From Gammaproteobacteria bacterium (GTDB lineage Bacteria > Pseudomonadota > Gammaproteobacteria > Steroidobacterales > Steroidobacteraceae): a DNA stretch of 48,539 bases. A program made the position numbers and the translations under genes. The notes below the pieces were generated by a model. That model was not told the origin of the DNA and did not search any database. It saw only the letters and a program-made list of their open reading frames with translations. Shown here in pieces: positions 29,296-38,332 of the stretch; position 1 is the first letter of the stretch; each line of letters begins with the position of its first letter. The stretch spans positions 1 through 48,539 of the forward strand of contig RGUL01000010.1 in the NCBI GenBank assembly GCA_010027845.1, read 5' to 3'.

Positions 29296-31881
29296 TTAAC
29301 GTGGCTGCTTGGTGAAGAGCAAACGACCCTCCTCACCGACGCTCACCCGAATGCGATCCCCGCTACCGAACGCGCCCTGCAGCAACAACTGCGCGAGCGG
29401 ATTTTCGATCTGTTGCTGGATCGCGCGCTTGAGCGGACGCGCGCCGTAGACCGGATCGAAGCCCGCCTCGCCGAGCAGATCGCGCGCACGATCGTCGAGC
29501 GCGAGTTCCATGCCACGCTCGTACAGACGTTTGCGCAGCAGGCCGAGTTGGATGTCGACGATCGCCCGAATTTGCGCACCACCCAACGGATGGAAGACGA
29601 CGATGTCGTCGATTCGGTTGATGAATTCGGGGCGGAAATTTTGCGTGACGACTTCCATCACCGCGCTCTTCATTCGCGAGTAGTTTTGCTCGCCCGCATA
29701 TTCTTGGATCACCTGCGACCCTAAATTCGAGGTCATGATCACGACCGCATTCCGAAAGTCGACCGTACGACCTTGTCCGTCGGTGAGGCGACCGTCGTCG
29801 AGCACCTGCAACAACACGTTGAAGACGTCCGGATGCGCCTTCTCGACCTCATCGAGCAGGATCACGGCGTACGGACGACGACGCACCGCTTCGGTCAGAT
29901 AACCACCCTCTTCGTAGCCGACGTAGCCCGGCGGTGCGCCGATCAGCCGCGCGACCGAATGCTTTTCCATGAATTCCGACATGTCGATGCGCACCATCGA
30001 CTCTTCGGTGTCGAACAAAAATTCGGCCAGCGCTTTGCAAAGTTCGGTTTTGCCGACGCCGGTTGGACCGAGAAACAAAAACGAACCGTTGGGCCGGCGC
30101 GGGTCGGCGAGCCCGGCACGCGAACGTCGAATCGCGTTCGAAACGATGCGTACCGCCTCGTCTTGACCGACGACCCGCCGCGCGAGCGCCTCTTCCATGC
30201 GCAGCAGTTTTTCCTTCTCACCCTCGAGCATCTTCGACACCGGAATGCCGGTCCACTTGGAGACGACTTCGGCGATCTCCTCGTCGGTCACCTTGTTGCG
30301 TACCAACTGGTTGTCGCGCGTCTCGGCGGCCTGCGCATCGGCGAGGCGTTTTTCGAGCTCGGGGATGCGGCCGTATTGCAACTCGGCCATGCGCGCGAGA
30401 TCGCTGCGGCGGCGTGCTGCTTCGAGCTCGGATTTCACTTTGTCGAGCTCTTCTTTGACGGCAGCGCCGCCTTGCAGAGTCGCTTTTTCGCTTTTCCAGA
30501 TTTCTTCGAGGTCCGCGTATTCTTTCTCGAGTTGCGCGAGACTTTCTTCGAGCGTGGCAAGTCGTTTTTTGGTCGCGTCGTCTTTCTCTTTCTGCAGCGC
30601 GACCTGCTCGATCTTCAACTGGATGATGCGCCGCTCGAGTTTGTCGAGTGCCTCGGGCTTGGAGTCGATCTCCATACGGATGCGCGCCGCCGCCTCGTCG
30701 ATGAGATCGATCGCCTTGTCCGGCAATTGCCGATCGGAGATGTAACGGTGCGAGAGCGTCGCCGCTGCGACGATCGCCGGGTCGGTGATGTCGACGCCGT
30801 GATGCACCTCGTAGCGCTCTTGAAGACCACGCAGAATCGCGATGGTGTCTTCGACCGACGGCTCGTCAACCAAAACTTTTTGGAAGCGGCGCTCGAGCGC
30901 TGCGTCTTTTTCGATGTACTTGCGATATTCGTCGAGCGTGGTCGCGCCGACGCAGTGCAATTCACCACGCGCGAGCGCGGGCTTCAGCATGTTTCCGGCG
31001 TCCATCGCGCCCTCGGCCTTGCCCGCACCGACCATCGTGTGCAGCTCGTCGATGAACAGAATCACCTGCCCTTCTTGTTTGGCGAGATCGTTGAGCACGC
31101 CTTTCAAGCGCTCTTCGAATTCACCGCGGAACTTCGCCCCGGCGATCAGGGCACCCATGTCGAGCGCGAGGATTCTTTTGTTGCGCAGACTCTCGGGAAC
31201 CTCGCCGTTCACGATGCGCAGCGCAAGCCCTTCGACGATCGCGGTCTTGCCGACGCCGGGCTCACCGATCAGCACCGGATTATTTTTGGTGCGGCGTTGC
31301 AGCACCTGGATCGTGCGTCGAATCTCGTCGTCGCGACCGATGACCGGGTCGAGTTTACCGTCGGTCGCACGCTTGGTGAGATCGATGGTGTATTTCTCGA
31401 GTGCCTGCCGGCTCTCTTCGGCGTTCGCATCTTGCACGCGCTCGCCACCGCGCACGTCGTCCACCGCCTTCTCGACTGCGCCACGCGCGAAACCCGCGTC
31501 CTTCAAAAGTCGTGCGAGCAGCGCACGATCTTCGTAGGCCGCGAGCAAGAACAATTCGCTGGAAATATATTGATCGCCCTTGGTCTGCGCGATCTTGTCG
31601 GTGACGTTGAGTAGTTTGGTCAGATCGTTCGAGGTGTGCAGTTCGCCGGGCGTGCCTTGCACTTTCGGCATGCGCTCGAGCGCTTCGCCAAGATCGCTGC
31701 GCAGGCGCTGCAAATTGCCGCCCGCTTTTTGCAGCACCGGACGCACCGAGCCACCCTGTTGGTCGATGAGTGCGAGCAGCACGTGGGCGGGCTCGATGAT
31801 TTGGTGGTCGCGGCCGACGGCGAGCGACTGGGCCTCGCCCAAAGCCTGCATGAATCGCGACGTGAATTTGTCTTGGCGCAT
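29296..31881 (-). CDS. clpB: ATP-dependent disaggregase ClpB
   Basis: Hsp100 disaggregase acting with DnaK, 861 aa, full length. An N-terminal Clp_N domain (about 1-145) precedes NBD1 with Walker [14 protein letters not shown] and Walker [12 protein letters not shown]. The coiled-coil M domain (about 400-520, rich in [25 protein letters not shown] heptads) is followed by NBD2 with [14 protein letters not shown] and [16 protein letters not shown]. The ATG has GGGAGG upstream. A sigma-32-type promoter lies at 31919-31946, so heat-shock induction is expected. The neighbourhood bamD/rluD-pgeF-clpB matches E. coli, except that a ZIP transporter gene is inserted between pgeF and clpB. Confidence 0.98.
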   Translation of the reverse strand: MRQDKFTSRFMQALGEAQSLAVGRDHQIIEPAHVLLALIDQQGGSVRPVLQKAGGNLQRLRSDLGEALERMPKVQGTPGELHTSNDLTKLLNVTDKIAQTKGDQYISSELFLLAAYEDRALLARLLKDAGFARGAVEKAVDDVRGGERVQDANAEESRQALEKYTIDLTKRATDGKLDPVIGRDDEIRRTIQVLQRRTKNNPVLIGEPGVGKTAIVEGLALRIVNGEVPESLRNKRILALDMGALIAGAKFRGEFEERLKGVLNDLAKQEGQVILFIDELHTMVGAGKAEGAMDAGNMLKPALARGELHCVGATTLDEYRKYIEKDAALERRFQKVLVDEPSVEDTIAILRGLQERYEVHHGVDITDPAIVAAATLSHRYISDRQLPDKAIDLIDEAAARIRMEIDSKPEALDKLERRIIQLKIEQVALQKEKDDATKKRLATLEESLAQLEKEYADLEEIWKSEKATLQGGAAVKEELDKVKSELEAARRRSDLARMAELQYGRIPELEKRLADAQAAETRDNQLVRNKVTDEEIAEVVSKWTGIPVSKMLEGEKEKLLRMEEALARRVVGQDEAVRIVSNAIRRSRAGLADPRRPNGSFLFLGPTGVGKTELCKALAEFLFDTEESMVRIDMSEFMEKHSVARLIGAPPGYVGYEEGGYLTEAVRRRPYAVILLDEVEKAHPDVFNVLLQVLDDGRLTDGQGRTVDFRNAVVIMTSNLGSQVIQEYAGEQNYSRMKSAVMEVVTQNFRPEFINRIDDIVVFHPLGGAQIRAIVDIQLGLLRKRLYERGMELALDDRARDLLGEAGFDPVYGARPLKRAIQQQIENPLAQLLLQGAFGSGDRIRVSVGEEGRLLFTKQPR

Positions 31882-31918
31882 GGTGCACGCCTCCCGGCAT
31901 GTGTGCGGATAAAGCGAG

Positions 31919-31946
31919 AAATGAGGGCTGGGTGGACCGTTTCAAG
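31919..31946 (-). promoter_or_regulatory. sigma-32 heat-shock promoter of clpB
   Basis: On the minus strand, CTTGAAA (31946-31940) is a perfect sigma-32 -35 element, followed after 13 nt by CCTCATTT (31926-31919), one mismatch from CCCCATNT. Predicted transcription would start about 30 nt before the clpB ATG. Confidence 0.82.
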
Positions 31947-31988
31947 CCCTGCGGCCAGCCCCCGCGACGGGCGGCGACGAACGGCGAC

Positions 31989-32771
31989 TCAGTCGTGCAA
32001 CTGTGATTCCGCGAACACGACCACCAACACGCCGATCACGATCCACAGCACTTGCGTGAGGCCGGTGCGCAGATCGGTGCGCCGATGCAGCCCGGGGATC
32101 AGGTCGGCCACCGCGACGTACAACAAACTCGCCGCGGCGAGCGCGAGTGCATACGGCTGCAGCGCCATCGCGGTGCGCAACGCATACCAACCGAAAATGC
32201 CGCCGAGTACGGCTGCGAGTCCCACCAAAATATTGAGCACGAGTGCCCGCGTGCGGCTGAATCCGGCCTGCAACAACACCGCGAAATTACCGACTTCCTG
32301 CGGAATCTCGTGCGCCATGATGGCGAGCGCCGTGACGATGCCGAGATGAAAATCGGTGAGAAACGCGGCCGCGATCAACACACCGTCGATGAAATTATGC
32401 AGCCCGTCGCCGGCTAGCATGATCCACGCGGAAGCGTCGTGGCGGTGGTGTTCGTGTGCCGCATGCGACTCGACGTCTTCGGTGTGGCAGTGCTGCCAGA
32501 GCAAGAATTTCTCGAGTACAAAGAACGTTCCGATGCCGGCGAGCAGCGCAATGCCGACATCGTGCACGTGCTCGATGCCCGCGCGCTCGACGGCGTGCGG
32601 CACGAGCGCGAGCAGCGCCGTGCCGAGCAACGCGCCGGTCGCAAAACTCACGAGATGCGGCATGAACCGCTCGCGCTGCGCACGATTCAAAAACAGCACG
32701 ACGCCGGCGAGTACGGCGCTTGCGACCCCACCCAAGGTGGTGAACGCGACGATGGCGGCGAGGTCGGACAT
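31989..32771 (-). CDS. ZIP-family divalent metal transporter
   Basis: A 260-aa ZIP transporter importing Zn2+ (possibly Fe/Mn) into the cytoplasm, with about eight membrane segments. TM2 is FATGALLGTALLALVPHAVE. The cytoplasmic His-rich loop contains HTEDVESHAAHEHHRHD. The metal-site helices carry DGLHNFIDGVLIAAAF (HNFxDG) and ALAIMAHEIPQEVGNF (HEIPQE), both canonical. The start is ATG 32771 with no Shine-Dalgarno. A perfect TATAAT lies 11 nt upstream within a 19-bp palindrome resembling a Zur box, so zinc-repressed and near-leaderless expression is likely. It sits between pgeF and clpB on the same strand. Confidence 0.93.
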   Translation of the reverse strand: MSDLAAIVAFTTLGGVASAVLAGVVLFLNRAQRERFMPHLVSFATGALLGTALLALVPHAVERAGIEHVHDVGIALLAGIGTFFVLEKFLLWQHCHTEDVESHAAHEHHRHDASAWIMLAGDGLHNFIDGVLIAAAFLTDFHLGIVTALAIMAHEIPQEVGNFAVLLQAGFSRTRALVLNILVGLAAVLGGIFGWYALRTAMALQPYALALAAASLLYVAVADLIPGLHRRTDLRTGLTQVLWIVIGVLVVVFAESQLHD

Positions 32772-32774
32772 ACG

Positions 32775-32793
32775 AGCGATATATTATAACGCT
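32775..32793 (-). promoter_or_regulatory. probable Zur operator overlapping the zip promoter -10
   Basis: AGCGATATATTATAACGCT is a near-perfect palindrome (8 of 9 pairs about the central T). Its minus-strand core GTTATAATATATC differs at one of 13 positions from the gammaproteobacterial Zur core GTTATAATATAAC. It contains TATAAT (minus strand 32788-32783) and ends 3 bp before the ATG of a ZIP metal transporter, so bound repressor would block RNA polymerase. Confidence 0.65.
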
Positions 32794-32833
32794 TACGGCT
32801 CACTGGCGCGCAGCGCCCCACCCACGGACGTGA

Positions 32834-33571
32834 TCAGCCCTCGCGCCAGAGCAAAGCGGCCATCCGTCCGGTGCGCTGGTCGCGCCGGTGCGAATAGAAG
32901 CGCACGGGATCCGCCGCCGTACACCACTGCCCACCGGTCACGGACGCGACGCCGAGTCGCGCGAGTCGCTCCCGCGCGATGGCGACCAAATCGCATTGAA
33001 ATTTGCCCTGCGAGTTCGGGCGAAAATTCTTTGCTTCATCTCCCGCGGCAACGAACGCCGCACGCACTTCCGCGCCGACCTCGAAATGTTCGAGGCCGAT
33101 GCAGGGACCGAGCCAGGCATGTAGGCGCGCACTCGGTGTCTGCATCGCGACGATCGTCTTTTCGAGCACGCCCGCCGCGAGCCCGCGCCAACCGGCATGC
33201 GCGGCGGCGAGCACCGAACCGTCGTCGGTGGTCAATAAAATCGGCAAGCAATCGGCGACCATGATGGCGAGCACGACGTTCGCCGCACGCGTCACGATTG
33301 CATCGGCGCGCGGCGTCAACAGTGCTTCGCCCTCGACGACGCACACGTCGGTGCCATGCACCTGGTCGAGCCACACCGGTTCGGCGGGCAGTCGCAACGC
33401 GTGGCGTAAGCGCGCGCGATTGTCGCGCACCGCGAGCGGGTCGTCACCGACGTGCGCCCCGAGATTCAAAGAATTCCACGGTGCTGCACTCGTCCCACCC
33501 GAGCGCAAACTGAACGCGGCGCGCACGGCGCTCGGCACTGCCCACTGCGGCTCTAGAAACGACACACTCAT
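32834..33571 (-). CDS. pgeF: peptidoglycan editing factor PgeF / polyphenol oxidase (YfiH)
   Basis: A 245-aa member of the DUF152/'laccase-domain' family. E. coli YfiH/PgeF prevents misincorporation of L-Ser into peptidoglycan stem peptides; other members show purine nucleoside phosphorylase activity. The Zn-binding residues are visible: His in VWLDQVHGTDVCVVEG, Cys in MVADCLPILLTTDDG and His in LAAAHAGWRGLAAGVLEKT. The C-terminal signature is TGGQWCTAADPVRFYSHRRDQRTGRMAALLW. The start ATG overlaps the rluD stop (ATGA), so the pair is translationally coupled, as in E. coli. Confidence 0.94.
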   Translation of the reverse strand: MSVSFLEPQWAVPSAVRAAFSLRSGGTSAAPWNSLNLGAHVGDDPLAVRDNRARLRHALRLPAEPVWLDQVHGTDVCVVEGEALLTPRADAIVTRAANVVLAIMVADCLPILLTTDDGSVLAAAHAGWRGLAAGVLEKTIVAMQTPSARLHAWLGPCIGLEHFEVGAEVRAAFVAAGDEAKNFRPNSQGKFQCDLVAIARERLARLGVASVTGGQWCTAADPVRFYSHRRDQRTGRMAALLWREG

Positions 33572-34593
33572 TTGCGTCGAGCACTCACCGGCGCGCCGTC
33601 GATCACGGTCAATAAATTTTGAAAATCAGCCGGCAACGGCGTTTCGAAGGTCATACTGCGGCCGGATTTCGGATGCGCGAATTGCAGGCGCGCGGCGTGC
33701 AGCGCTTGCCGTTCGAAGCTTTGCAGCGCGGCGATCACCGTCGGCGTCGCGCCCGCCGGCAAACGCCGCCGACCACCGTAGACCGGATCGCCCACGATCG
33801 GATGCCCGACGTGCGTCAGGTGCACGCGAATTTGATGCGTGCGTCCGGTCTCAAGTCGCACGCGCAGCAGCGTGTGCGCGGCGTAGCGATGCTCGATACG
33901 GTAGTGCGTGATCGCCTCGCGACCATCGGCGCGCACGGCCATGCGCGTGCGCTGCGTGCGATGTCGACCGATCGGCTCGGCGATCGTGCCACCACCGGTG
34001 ACGAGGCCGTCGCAGAGCGCGAGATATTCGCGCTCGACGTCGTGTGCGGCGAGCGCCTTCACGAGCACCGACTGCGCGAGCGGCGTGCGCGCCACCATCA
34101 TCAAACCCGAAGTATCTTTGTCCAAGCGATGCACGATGCCCGCGCGCGGTACGCGCGCAAGTAAGGGATCGTGTTGCAGCAAGGCGTTTTGCAGCGTACC
34201 CAAGCGAATACCCGCGCCCGGATGCACGACGAGCCCGGCGGGTTTCGCGATGACGTAAATGCTGGCGTCTTGGTGGACGATCTCGAACGGCACCGCAGCA
34301 GGACCCGCGACCACACGTTCGTCGGGCGCGAAAATCGGACGAATTACGACGCGCTCGCCACCCAAGAGCCGCACGCGACGCAGCGGGATCGCGCCGTCCA
34401 GCGTCACCCGTCCCGCTTCGATCCATTGCTGCAGCCGCGACCGCGAGAATTGTGGTGCGAGCTGCGCGAGCACGACGTCCAGCCGCTCGCCGGCACTCGT
34501 AGCGGGGATCTCGAATTCGAGCGATGTCTCTTCTGCTTGCAAGCGTTCGCGTTCCGGGCGGCGCGGGTCGACTCGGCTATAATGCCCGGCCAT
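33568..34593 (-). CDS. rluD: 23S rRNA pseudouridine synthase RluD
   Basis: Makes pseudouridines 1911/1915/1917 in helix 69 of 23S rRNA; 341 aa. The S4 RNA-binding domain (about 45-105, ERLDVVLAQLAPQFSRSRLQQWI) is followed by the RluA/RluC/RluD catalytic domain with the catalytic Asp in GIVHRLDKDTSGLMMVA and RLETGRTHQIRVHL. The C-terminal PVYGGRRRLPAG segment favours RluD over RluC. I chose ATG 34593; it shares two bases with the bamD ATG on the other strand (the palindrome CATG). Residues 1-27 before the conserved start are poorly conserved, so initiation may be further in. Confidence 0.93.
   Translation of the reverse strand: MAGHYSRVDPRRPERERLQAEETSLEFEIPATSAGERLDVVLAQLAPQFSRSRLQQWIEAGRVTLDGAIPLRRVRLLGGERVVIRPIFAPDERVVAGPAAVPFEIVHQDASIYVIAKPAGLVVHPGAGIRLGTLQNALLQHDPLLARVPRAGIVHRLDKDTSGLMMVARTPLAQSVLVKALAAHDVEREYLALCDGLVTGGGTIAEPIGRHRTQRTRMAVRADGREAITHYRIEHRYAAHTLLRVRLETGRTHQIRVHLTHVGHPIVGDPVYGGRRRLPAGATPTVIAALQSFERQALHAARLQFAHPKSGRSMTFETPLPADFQNLLTVIDGAPVSARRK
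34578..34583 (+). promoter_or_regulatory. consensus -10 box immediately upstream of bamD
   Basis: TATAAT is a perfect -10. Transcription would begin near 34590, two bases before the bamD ATG, leaving no room for a Shine-Dalgarno. No good -35 is seen at 17 nt spacing. It also lies inside the 5' coding part of rluD's upstream DNA. Confidence 0.5.
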
Positions 34594-35428
34594 GAGCGCC
34601 CCGCATACGACCTCAAGACCACCGGTTCGTTCCGCGTGGCGCACCACTGCCCTCGCCGTCTCGATGGGCGCCTTGGCCCTGCTCGGCGCGTGTAAGTCGA
34701 GTCGCGACCTCGACCCGGCCAAAGGCGGTCCCGCGGCCGTCTATCAACGCGCCCACACCAGTCTCGACAACCAGGACTACGACAACGCGATTCGCTTGTA
34801 CGAGTTGTTGGTCACACGCTTTCCGTTTTCGAACGAGGGACGTCAAGCGCGTCTCGATCTGATCTACGCCTATTACAAAGGCCGCGAGAGCGAGTCGGCG
34901 ATCGATCAGGCCGACACCTTCATTCGCGAAAACCCGACGCACCCGCGCATCGACTACGCCTGGTACATCAAAGGCATGGTCGATTTCGAGCGCTCGGCGA
35001 ACTTCCTCGAGCGGTGGTTGAAGGTCGACCTCGATGCGCGACCGCCGCAGACCGCGCGCAAATCGTTCAACTCGTTCCGCAAAGTCGTCGAGGAATATCC
35101 GAAGAGCGAGTACGCGCACGATGCACGCCGACGCATGATCCAACTGCGCAATCGCCTCGCCGATTACGAAATCTACGTCGCGCGCTATTACGTCAAGCGC
35201 GGCGCTTGGATCGCCGCTGCGCGTCGCGCTAAAGAATGCATCGAGCAGTACGACGGCGCACCGGCGGTGCGTGAAGCGCTCGAGATCATGATCGAGTCGT
35301 ACGACAAACTCGGTATGAAGGAACTCGCCGACCAAAGCCGCAGCGTCTACGACGCGAACTTCCGCGGCGACTCCAAAGAGCCGGCACCGAAAACGGGTCA
35401 GCACCCGTGGTGGAAGTTTTGGGGCTGA
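34592..35428 (+). CDS. bamD: outer membrane protein assembly factor BamD
   Basis: Essential lipoprotein of the BAM complex that folds outer-membrane proteins; 278 aa. The leader ends in lipobox LGAC with C34 as the lipidated Cys, then the mature part starts KSSRDLDPAKGGPAAVYQRA. Five TPR-like repeats follow (for example ALDNQDYDNAIRLYELL-type NQDYDNAIRLYELLVTRFPF and VEEYPKSEYAHDARRRMIQL). The tail WWKFWG ends the protein. The ATG at 34592 overlaps the divergent rluD start codon; there is no Shine-Dalgarno, but TATAAT ends 8 nt upstream. The only later Met (residue 25) would truncate the signal peptide, so the first ATG stands. Confidence 0.95.
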   Translation: MSAPHTTSRPPVRSAWRTTALAVSMGALALLGACKSSRDLDPAKGGPAAVYQRAHTSLDNQDYDNAIRLYELLVTRFPFSNEGRQARLDLIYAYYKGRESESAIDQADTFIRENPTHPRIDYAWYIKGMVDFERSANFLERWLKVDLDARPPQTARKSFNSFRKVVEEYPKSEYAHDARRRMIQLRNRLADYEIYVARYYVKRGAWIAAARRAKECIEQYDGAPAVREALEIMIESYDKLGMKELADQSRSVYDANFRGDSKEPAPKTGQHPWWKFWG

Positions 35429-35445
35429 CGTATCGCGTGACGCGC

Positions 35446-35477
35446 TAATCGCGCGCGGCGTTAATCACGCGCGGCAT
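35446..35477. repeat. 16-bp imperfect tandem repeat
   Basis: Two adjacent units, TAATCGCGCGCGGCGT and TAATCACGCGCGGCAT (14 of 16 identical), with a third more diverged unit from 35478. They lie 17 bp after the bamD stop. Confidence 0.5.
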
Positions 35478-35644
35478 TCGTCGCGCGCCGTACCACTCAC
35501 TTTCCCGGGGACGCCAAAACCACGTCCGTGTGGGCTCGGCGCGCGCGTTGGCGGATCGCACGGATTGGCGCAATAGCGGCCAGTCGAAAAGCGAGCGGAG
35601 GTCGGAACCGCACAGAACTTTCCCACTCTCAAGTTTTCGGTCGT

Positions 35645-35759
35645 GTGGCGCGGTGGCATGCCTCTTCCCACGGGGCGTCGCGCGCCACGGATGGCGCGCG
35701 CCGAGCTCACAGGGATGTGGATTTGCGGCCCCGTGGGAAGAGGCATGCCGCCCCGCCAC
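35645..35759. repeat. nested inverted-repeat (REP/MITE-like) intergenic element
   Basis: Outer arms 35655-35675 and 35729-35749 are perfect 21-bp reverse complements (starting GGCATGCCTCTTCCCA). Homology continues outward for about 10 bp with two mismatches, to 35645 and 35759. Inside is a second perfect hairpin, CGCGCGCCA-CGGA-TGGCGCGCG (35679-35700), followed by GAGCTCACAGGGATGTG. The layout suits a dispersed palindromic element rather than a simple terminator; no other copy is in this window. Confidence 0.7.
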
Positions 35760-35771
35760 CCTTCCAAAAAC

Positions 35772-37406
35772 CTACCTTCGATACCCGTTCGTAATCGGAT
35801 ACCGCCAATCGCGACCGAATGCGCGGCGCGAAATCCGCACACCCGGCGGCGCTTGTCGTCGCTTGTACTCAGTGCGTTTGACGAGATCGAGCACGCGTCC
35901 GACAGTCGCGCGATCGAAACCGCGCGCGACGATCTCGTCGACGGCGAGGTCATCCTCGATGAAGCTCTCGAGTATGGGATCTAAGATTTCATAGGGCGGC
36001 AACGAATCGCTGTCTTTTTGATCGGGGCGTAACTCGGCAGACGGCGGACGATCGATGACGCGCTGCGGGATGACCGCGCCCAAAGAGTTTCGATAGGCCG
36101 CCAAGCGATAGACGATGAGCTTGCTACAATCTTTGATCGGCGCGAAACCGCCGGCCATATCACCGTACAAGGTCGCGTAACCGACAGCCATCTCGCTCTT
36201 GTTGCCGGTGGTCAACAACATCTTGCCGGTCTTGTTCGAGATGCCCATCAAAATCTGCATGCGGCAGCGAGATTGGATGTTCTCCTCGGTGGCATCGACG
36301 GGCCGACCGGCGAATTCCGCCTCGAGCGCACCGAGAGTCGCGGCGAACATGCCTTCGATGGGAATCACGCTGTAGCGCACACCCTGCGCACGGGCTTGTT
36401 CTGCCGCGTCTTCACGACTCATGTCGGCGGTGTAGCGCGACGGCATCATAACAGCCTGAACTTTGTCCGCCCCGAGCGCATCCACGGCGATCGCCAGCGT
36501 CAATGCGGAGTCGATGCCACCGGACAAACCGAGTACGACGCCCGGAAAGCCGTGCTTAACGACATAGTCGCGCACGCCGAGCACGAGTGCGGAATAGATG
36601 CTCGCCTCGTCGGACAACTCCGGCGCGAGCGCCGGTGCGGACACGGCCCGCAACGCAACACCGCCCGCCGCATCGCGCACGAATTCGATCAAAGACACAG
36701 CCTCGTCGTACGCGCTCGCGCGCAGCACGATTTCACCCGCGGCGTTCATCGCGAAGGACTGACCGTCGAACACGAGTTCGTCTTGGCCGCCGACGAGATT
36801 CACGTAGGCGACCGGCAAGCGCACGTCGGCGATGCGCTCGCGCACCACTCGCTCGCGCTGCGCCTGCTTGTGCAACTCGAACGGCGAGGCGTTGAGCACC
36901 AACAAAAGTTCCGCGCCCTGTGCTTTGGCGAGCTGCGCGGGGCCGGGCTCCCAAATATCCTCGCAAACGAGCACGCCGATGCGAAAGCCTCGATGCTCGA
37001 TCACGGTCGCCTGCGCACCGGCGAGGAAATAACGCTTTTCGTCGAAGACGCGATAGTTCGGCAAGCAAGACTTACGATGCCGCACTTGCTCTTCGCCGCC
37101 CGCGTACCACGTCGCCGAATTGAAGATGCCGCTCGCGGTGTATTCAGGATGGCCGACCAAAATCGCAGTCGTGCCACTCGCGGCACGCACGCGCTCGAGT
37201 GCGGCATCGATCTGCCGGCGGAATCCACGATGGAACAGCAGATCTTCGGGTGGATAGCCGGCGAGCGCGAGTTCCGGAAATGCCACGACGTCCGCGCCGG
37301 CGCGGGCGGCACGCGAGGCAAGCTCGATCACCCGATCGGCGTTGCCGCCGACGTCGCCGACTAAAAAATTCGCTTGGGCGAGTGCGACTTTGAGCGTTGC
37401 GGTCAC
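35772..37406 (-). CDS. nadE: glutamine-dependent NAD+ synthetase
   Basis: Converts nicotinate adenine dinucleotide to NAD+ using ammonia from glutamine; 544 aa. The N-terminal nitrilase-type glutaminase domain (1-260) has the triad E45 (FPELALAGYPP), K112 (RHRKSCLPNY) and C148 (VLVCEDIWE). The C-terminal synthetase domain has the ATP pyrophosphatase loop LGLSGGIDSALTLAIA (about 293-308) and TTGNKSEMAVGYATLYGDMAGGF. The start is GTG at 37406, only 28 bp after the sucD stop, so co-transcription with sucCD is likely. Confidence 0.96.
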   Translation of the reverse strand: MTATLKVALAQANFLVGDVGGNADRVIELASRAARAGADVVAFPELALAGYPPEDLLFHRGFRRQIDAALERVRAASGTTAILVGHPEYTASGIFNSATWYAGGEEQVRHRKSCLPNYRVFDEKRYFLAGAQATVIEHRGFRIGVLVCEDIWEPGPAQLAKAQGAELLLVLNASPFELHKQAQRERVVRERIADVRLPVAYVNLVGGQDELVFDGQSFAMNAAGEIVLRASAYDEAVSLIEFVRDAAGGVALRAVSAPALAPELSDEASIYSALVLGVRDYVVKHGFPGVVLGLSGGIDSALTLAIAVDALGADKVQAVMMPSRYTADMSREDAAEQARAQGVRYSVIPIEGMFAATLGALEAEFAGRPVDATEENIQSRCRMQILMGISNKTGKMLLTTGNKSEMAVGYATLYGDMAGGFAPIKDCSKLIVYRLAAYRNSLGAVIPQRVIDRPPSAELRPDQKDSDSLPPYEILDPILESFIEDDLAVDEIVARGFDRATVGRVLDLVKRTEYKRRQAPPGVRISRRAFGRDWRYPITNGYRR

Positions 37407-37434
37407 GCTGGTGATGCCCCGCTCGGCGTGCGTC

Positions 37435-38310
37435 TCAACGCTTGCGCAGTTGCTCGCTCATCGCCGCGCCGAGATCGGCCGGCGATTTCACGGTGCGCAC
37501 ACCCGCTGCTTCGAGCGCGCGGAATTTGTCGGCCGCCGTGCCCTTGCCACCGGCGATTACGGCACCCGCGTGACCCATGCGCTTGCCCGGCGGCGCGGTG
37601 ACACCGGCGATGTACGCGACCACGGGCTTGGTGACGTGACGTTTGATGAAATCCGCACCGGCTTCTTCGTCGCTGCCACCGATCTCGCCGACCATGATGA
37701 TGCCTTCGGTCTGCGGATCGTTTTGGAACAGCTCGAGCACCTCGACGAAATTCAGGCCGCGCACCGGATCGCCACCGATGCCGACGCAGGTGCTCTGACC
37801 GAGACCGTTGTTGGTGGTCTGGAATACGGTTTCGTAGGTGAGCGTGCCGGAGCGCGACACGATGCCGATGCAACCGGGCTTGTGGATGAAGCCCGGCATG
37901 ATGCCGATCTTGCATTCGCCCGGCGTGATCACACCCGGGCAGTTCGGCCCGATGAGTTTCACCTTCGTGCCGGCGAGTGCGGCTTTCACGCGCACCATGT
38001 CGTTGACCGGAATACCTTCGGTGATGCACACCACGAGTTCGATGCCGGCGTCCGCGGCTTCGAGAATCGCATCGGCTGCGAACCCGGCGGGCACGTAGAT
38101 CATGCTCGCATTGGCGCCGGTTTCTTTGACGGCATCGTGCACCGTATCGAACACGGGCCGATCGAGATGACGCTCGCCGCCGCGACCGGGCGTAACGCCA
38201 CCGACGACTTGCGTGCCGTATGCGATGCATTGTTCGGAGTGGAAAGTGCCTTGCTTACCGGTGTAGCCCTGGCAAATTACGCGCGTGTTCTTATTGACGA
38301 GAATACTCAT
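37435..38310 (-). CDS. sucD: succinyl-CoA ligase (ADP-forming) alpha subunit
   Basis: TCA-cycle enzyme interconverting succinyl-CoA and succinate with substrate-level phosphorylation; 291 aa (E. coli 289). The CoA-binding Rossmann domain opens [22 protein letters not shown]. The CoA-binding Cys region is [22 protein letters not shown], and the phosphorylated His lies in the [17 protein letters not shown] loop. It lies 22 bp downstream of sucC and is probably translated from the same mRNA. Complete and ordinary. Confidence 0.98.
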   Translation of the reverse strand: MSILVNKNTRVICQGYTGKQGTFHSEQCIAYGTQVVGGVTPGRGGERHLDRPVFDTVHDAVKETGANASMIYVPAGFAADAILEAADAGIELVVCITEGIPVNDMVRVKAALAGTKVKLIGPNCPGVITPGECKIGIMPGFIHKPGCIGIVSRSGTLTYETVFQTTNNGLGQSTCVGIGGDPVRGLNFVEVLELFQNDPQTEGIIMVGEIGGSDEEAGADFIKRHVTKPVVAYIAGVTAPPGKRMGHAGAVIAGGKGTAADKFRALEAAGVRTVKSPADLGAAMSEQLRKR

Positions 38311-38332
38311 TATCGGGTCCTGATTCGGTGTT

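Larger units (their letters stand above)
35429..35771. other. non-coding region between bamD and nadE
   Basis: These 343 bp between convergent genes hold no credible gene. They contain a 16-bp tandem repeat (35446-35477) and a large nested inverted repeat (35645-35759), both listed separately. Open frames here encode low-complexity arginine-rich text and look like repeat translations. Confidence 0.6.

Noticed and set aside
35465..35759. Open frames on the minus strand through the inverted-repeat region as a gene
   Set aside because: The protein text is a translation of palindromic arms, has no start signal and ends within repeats.
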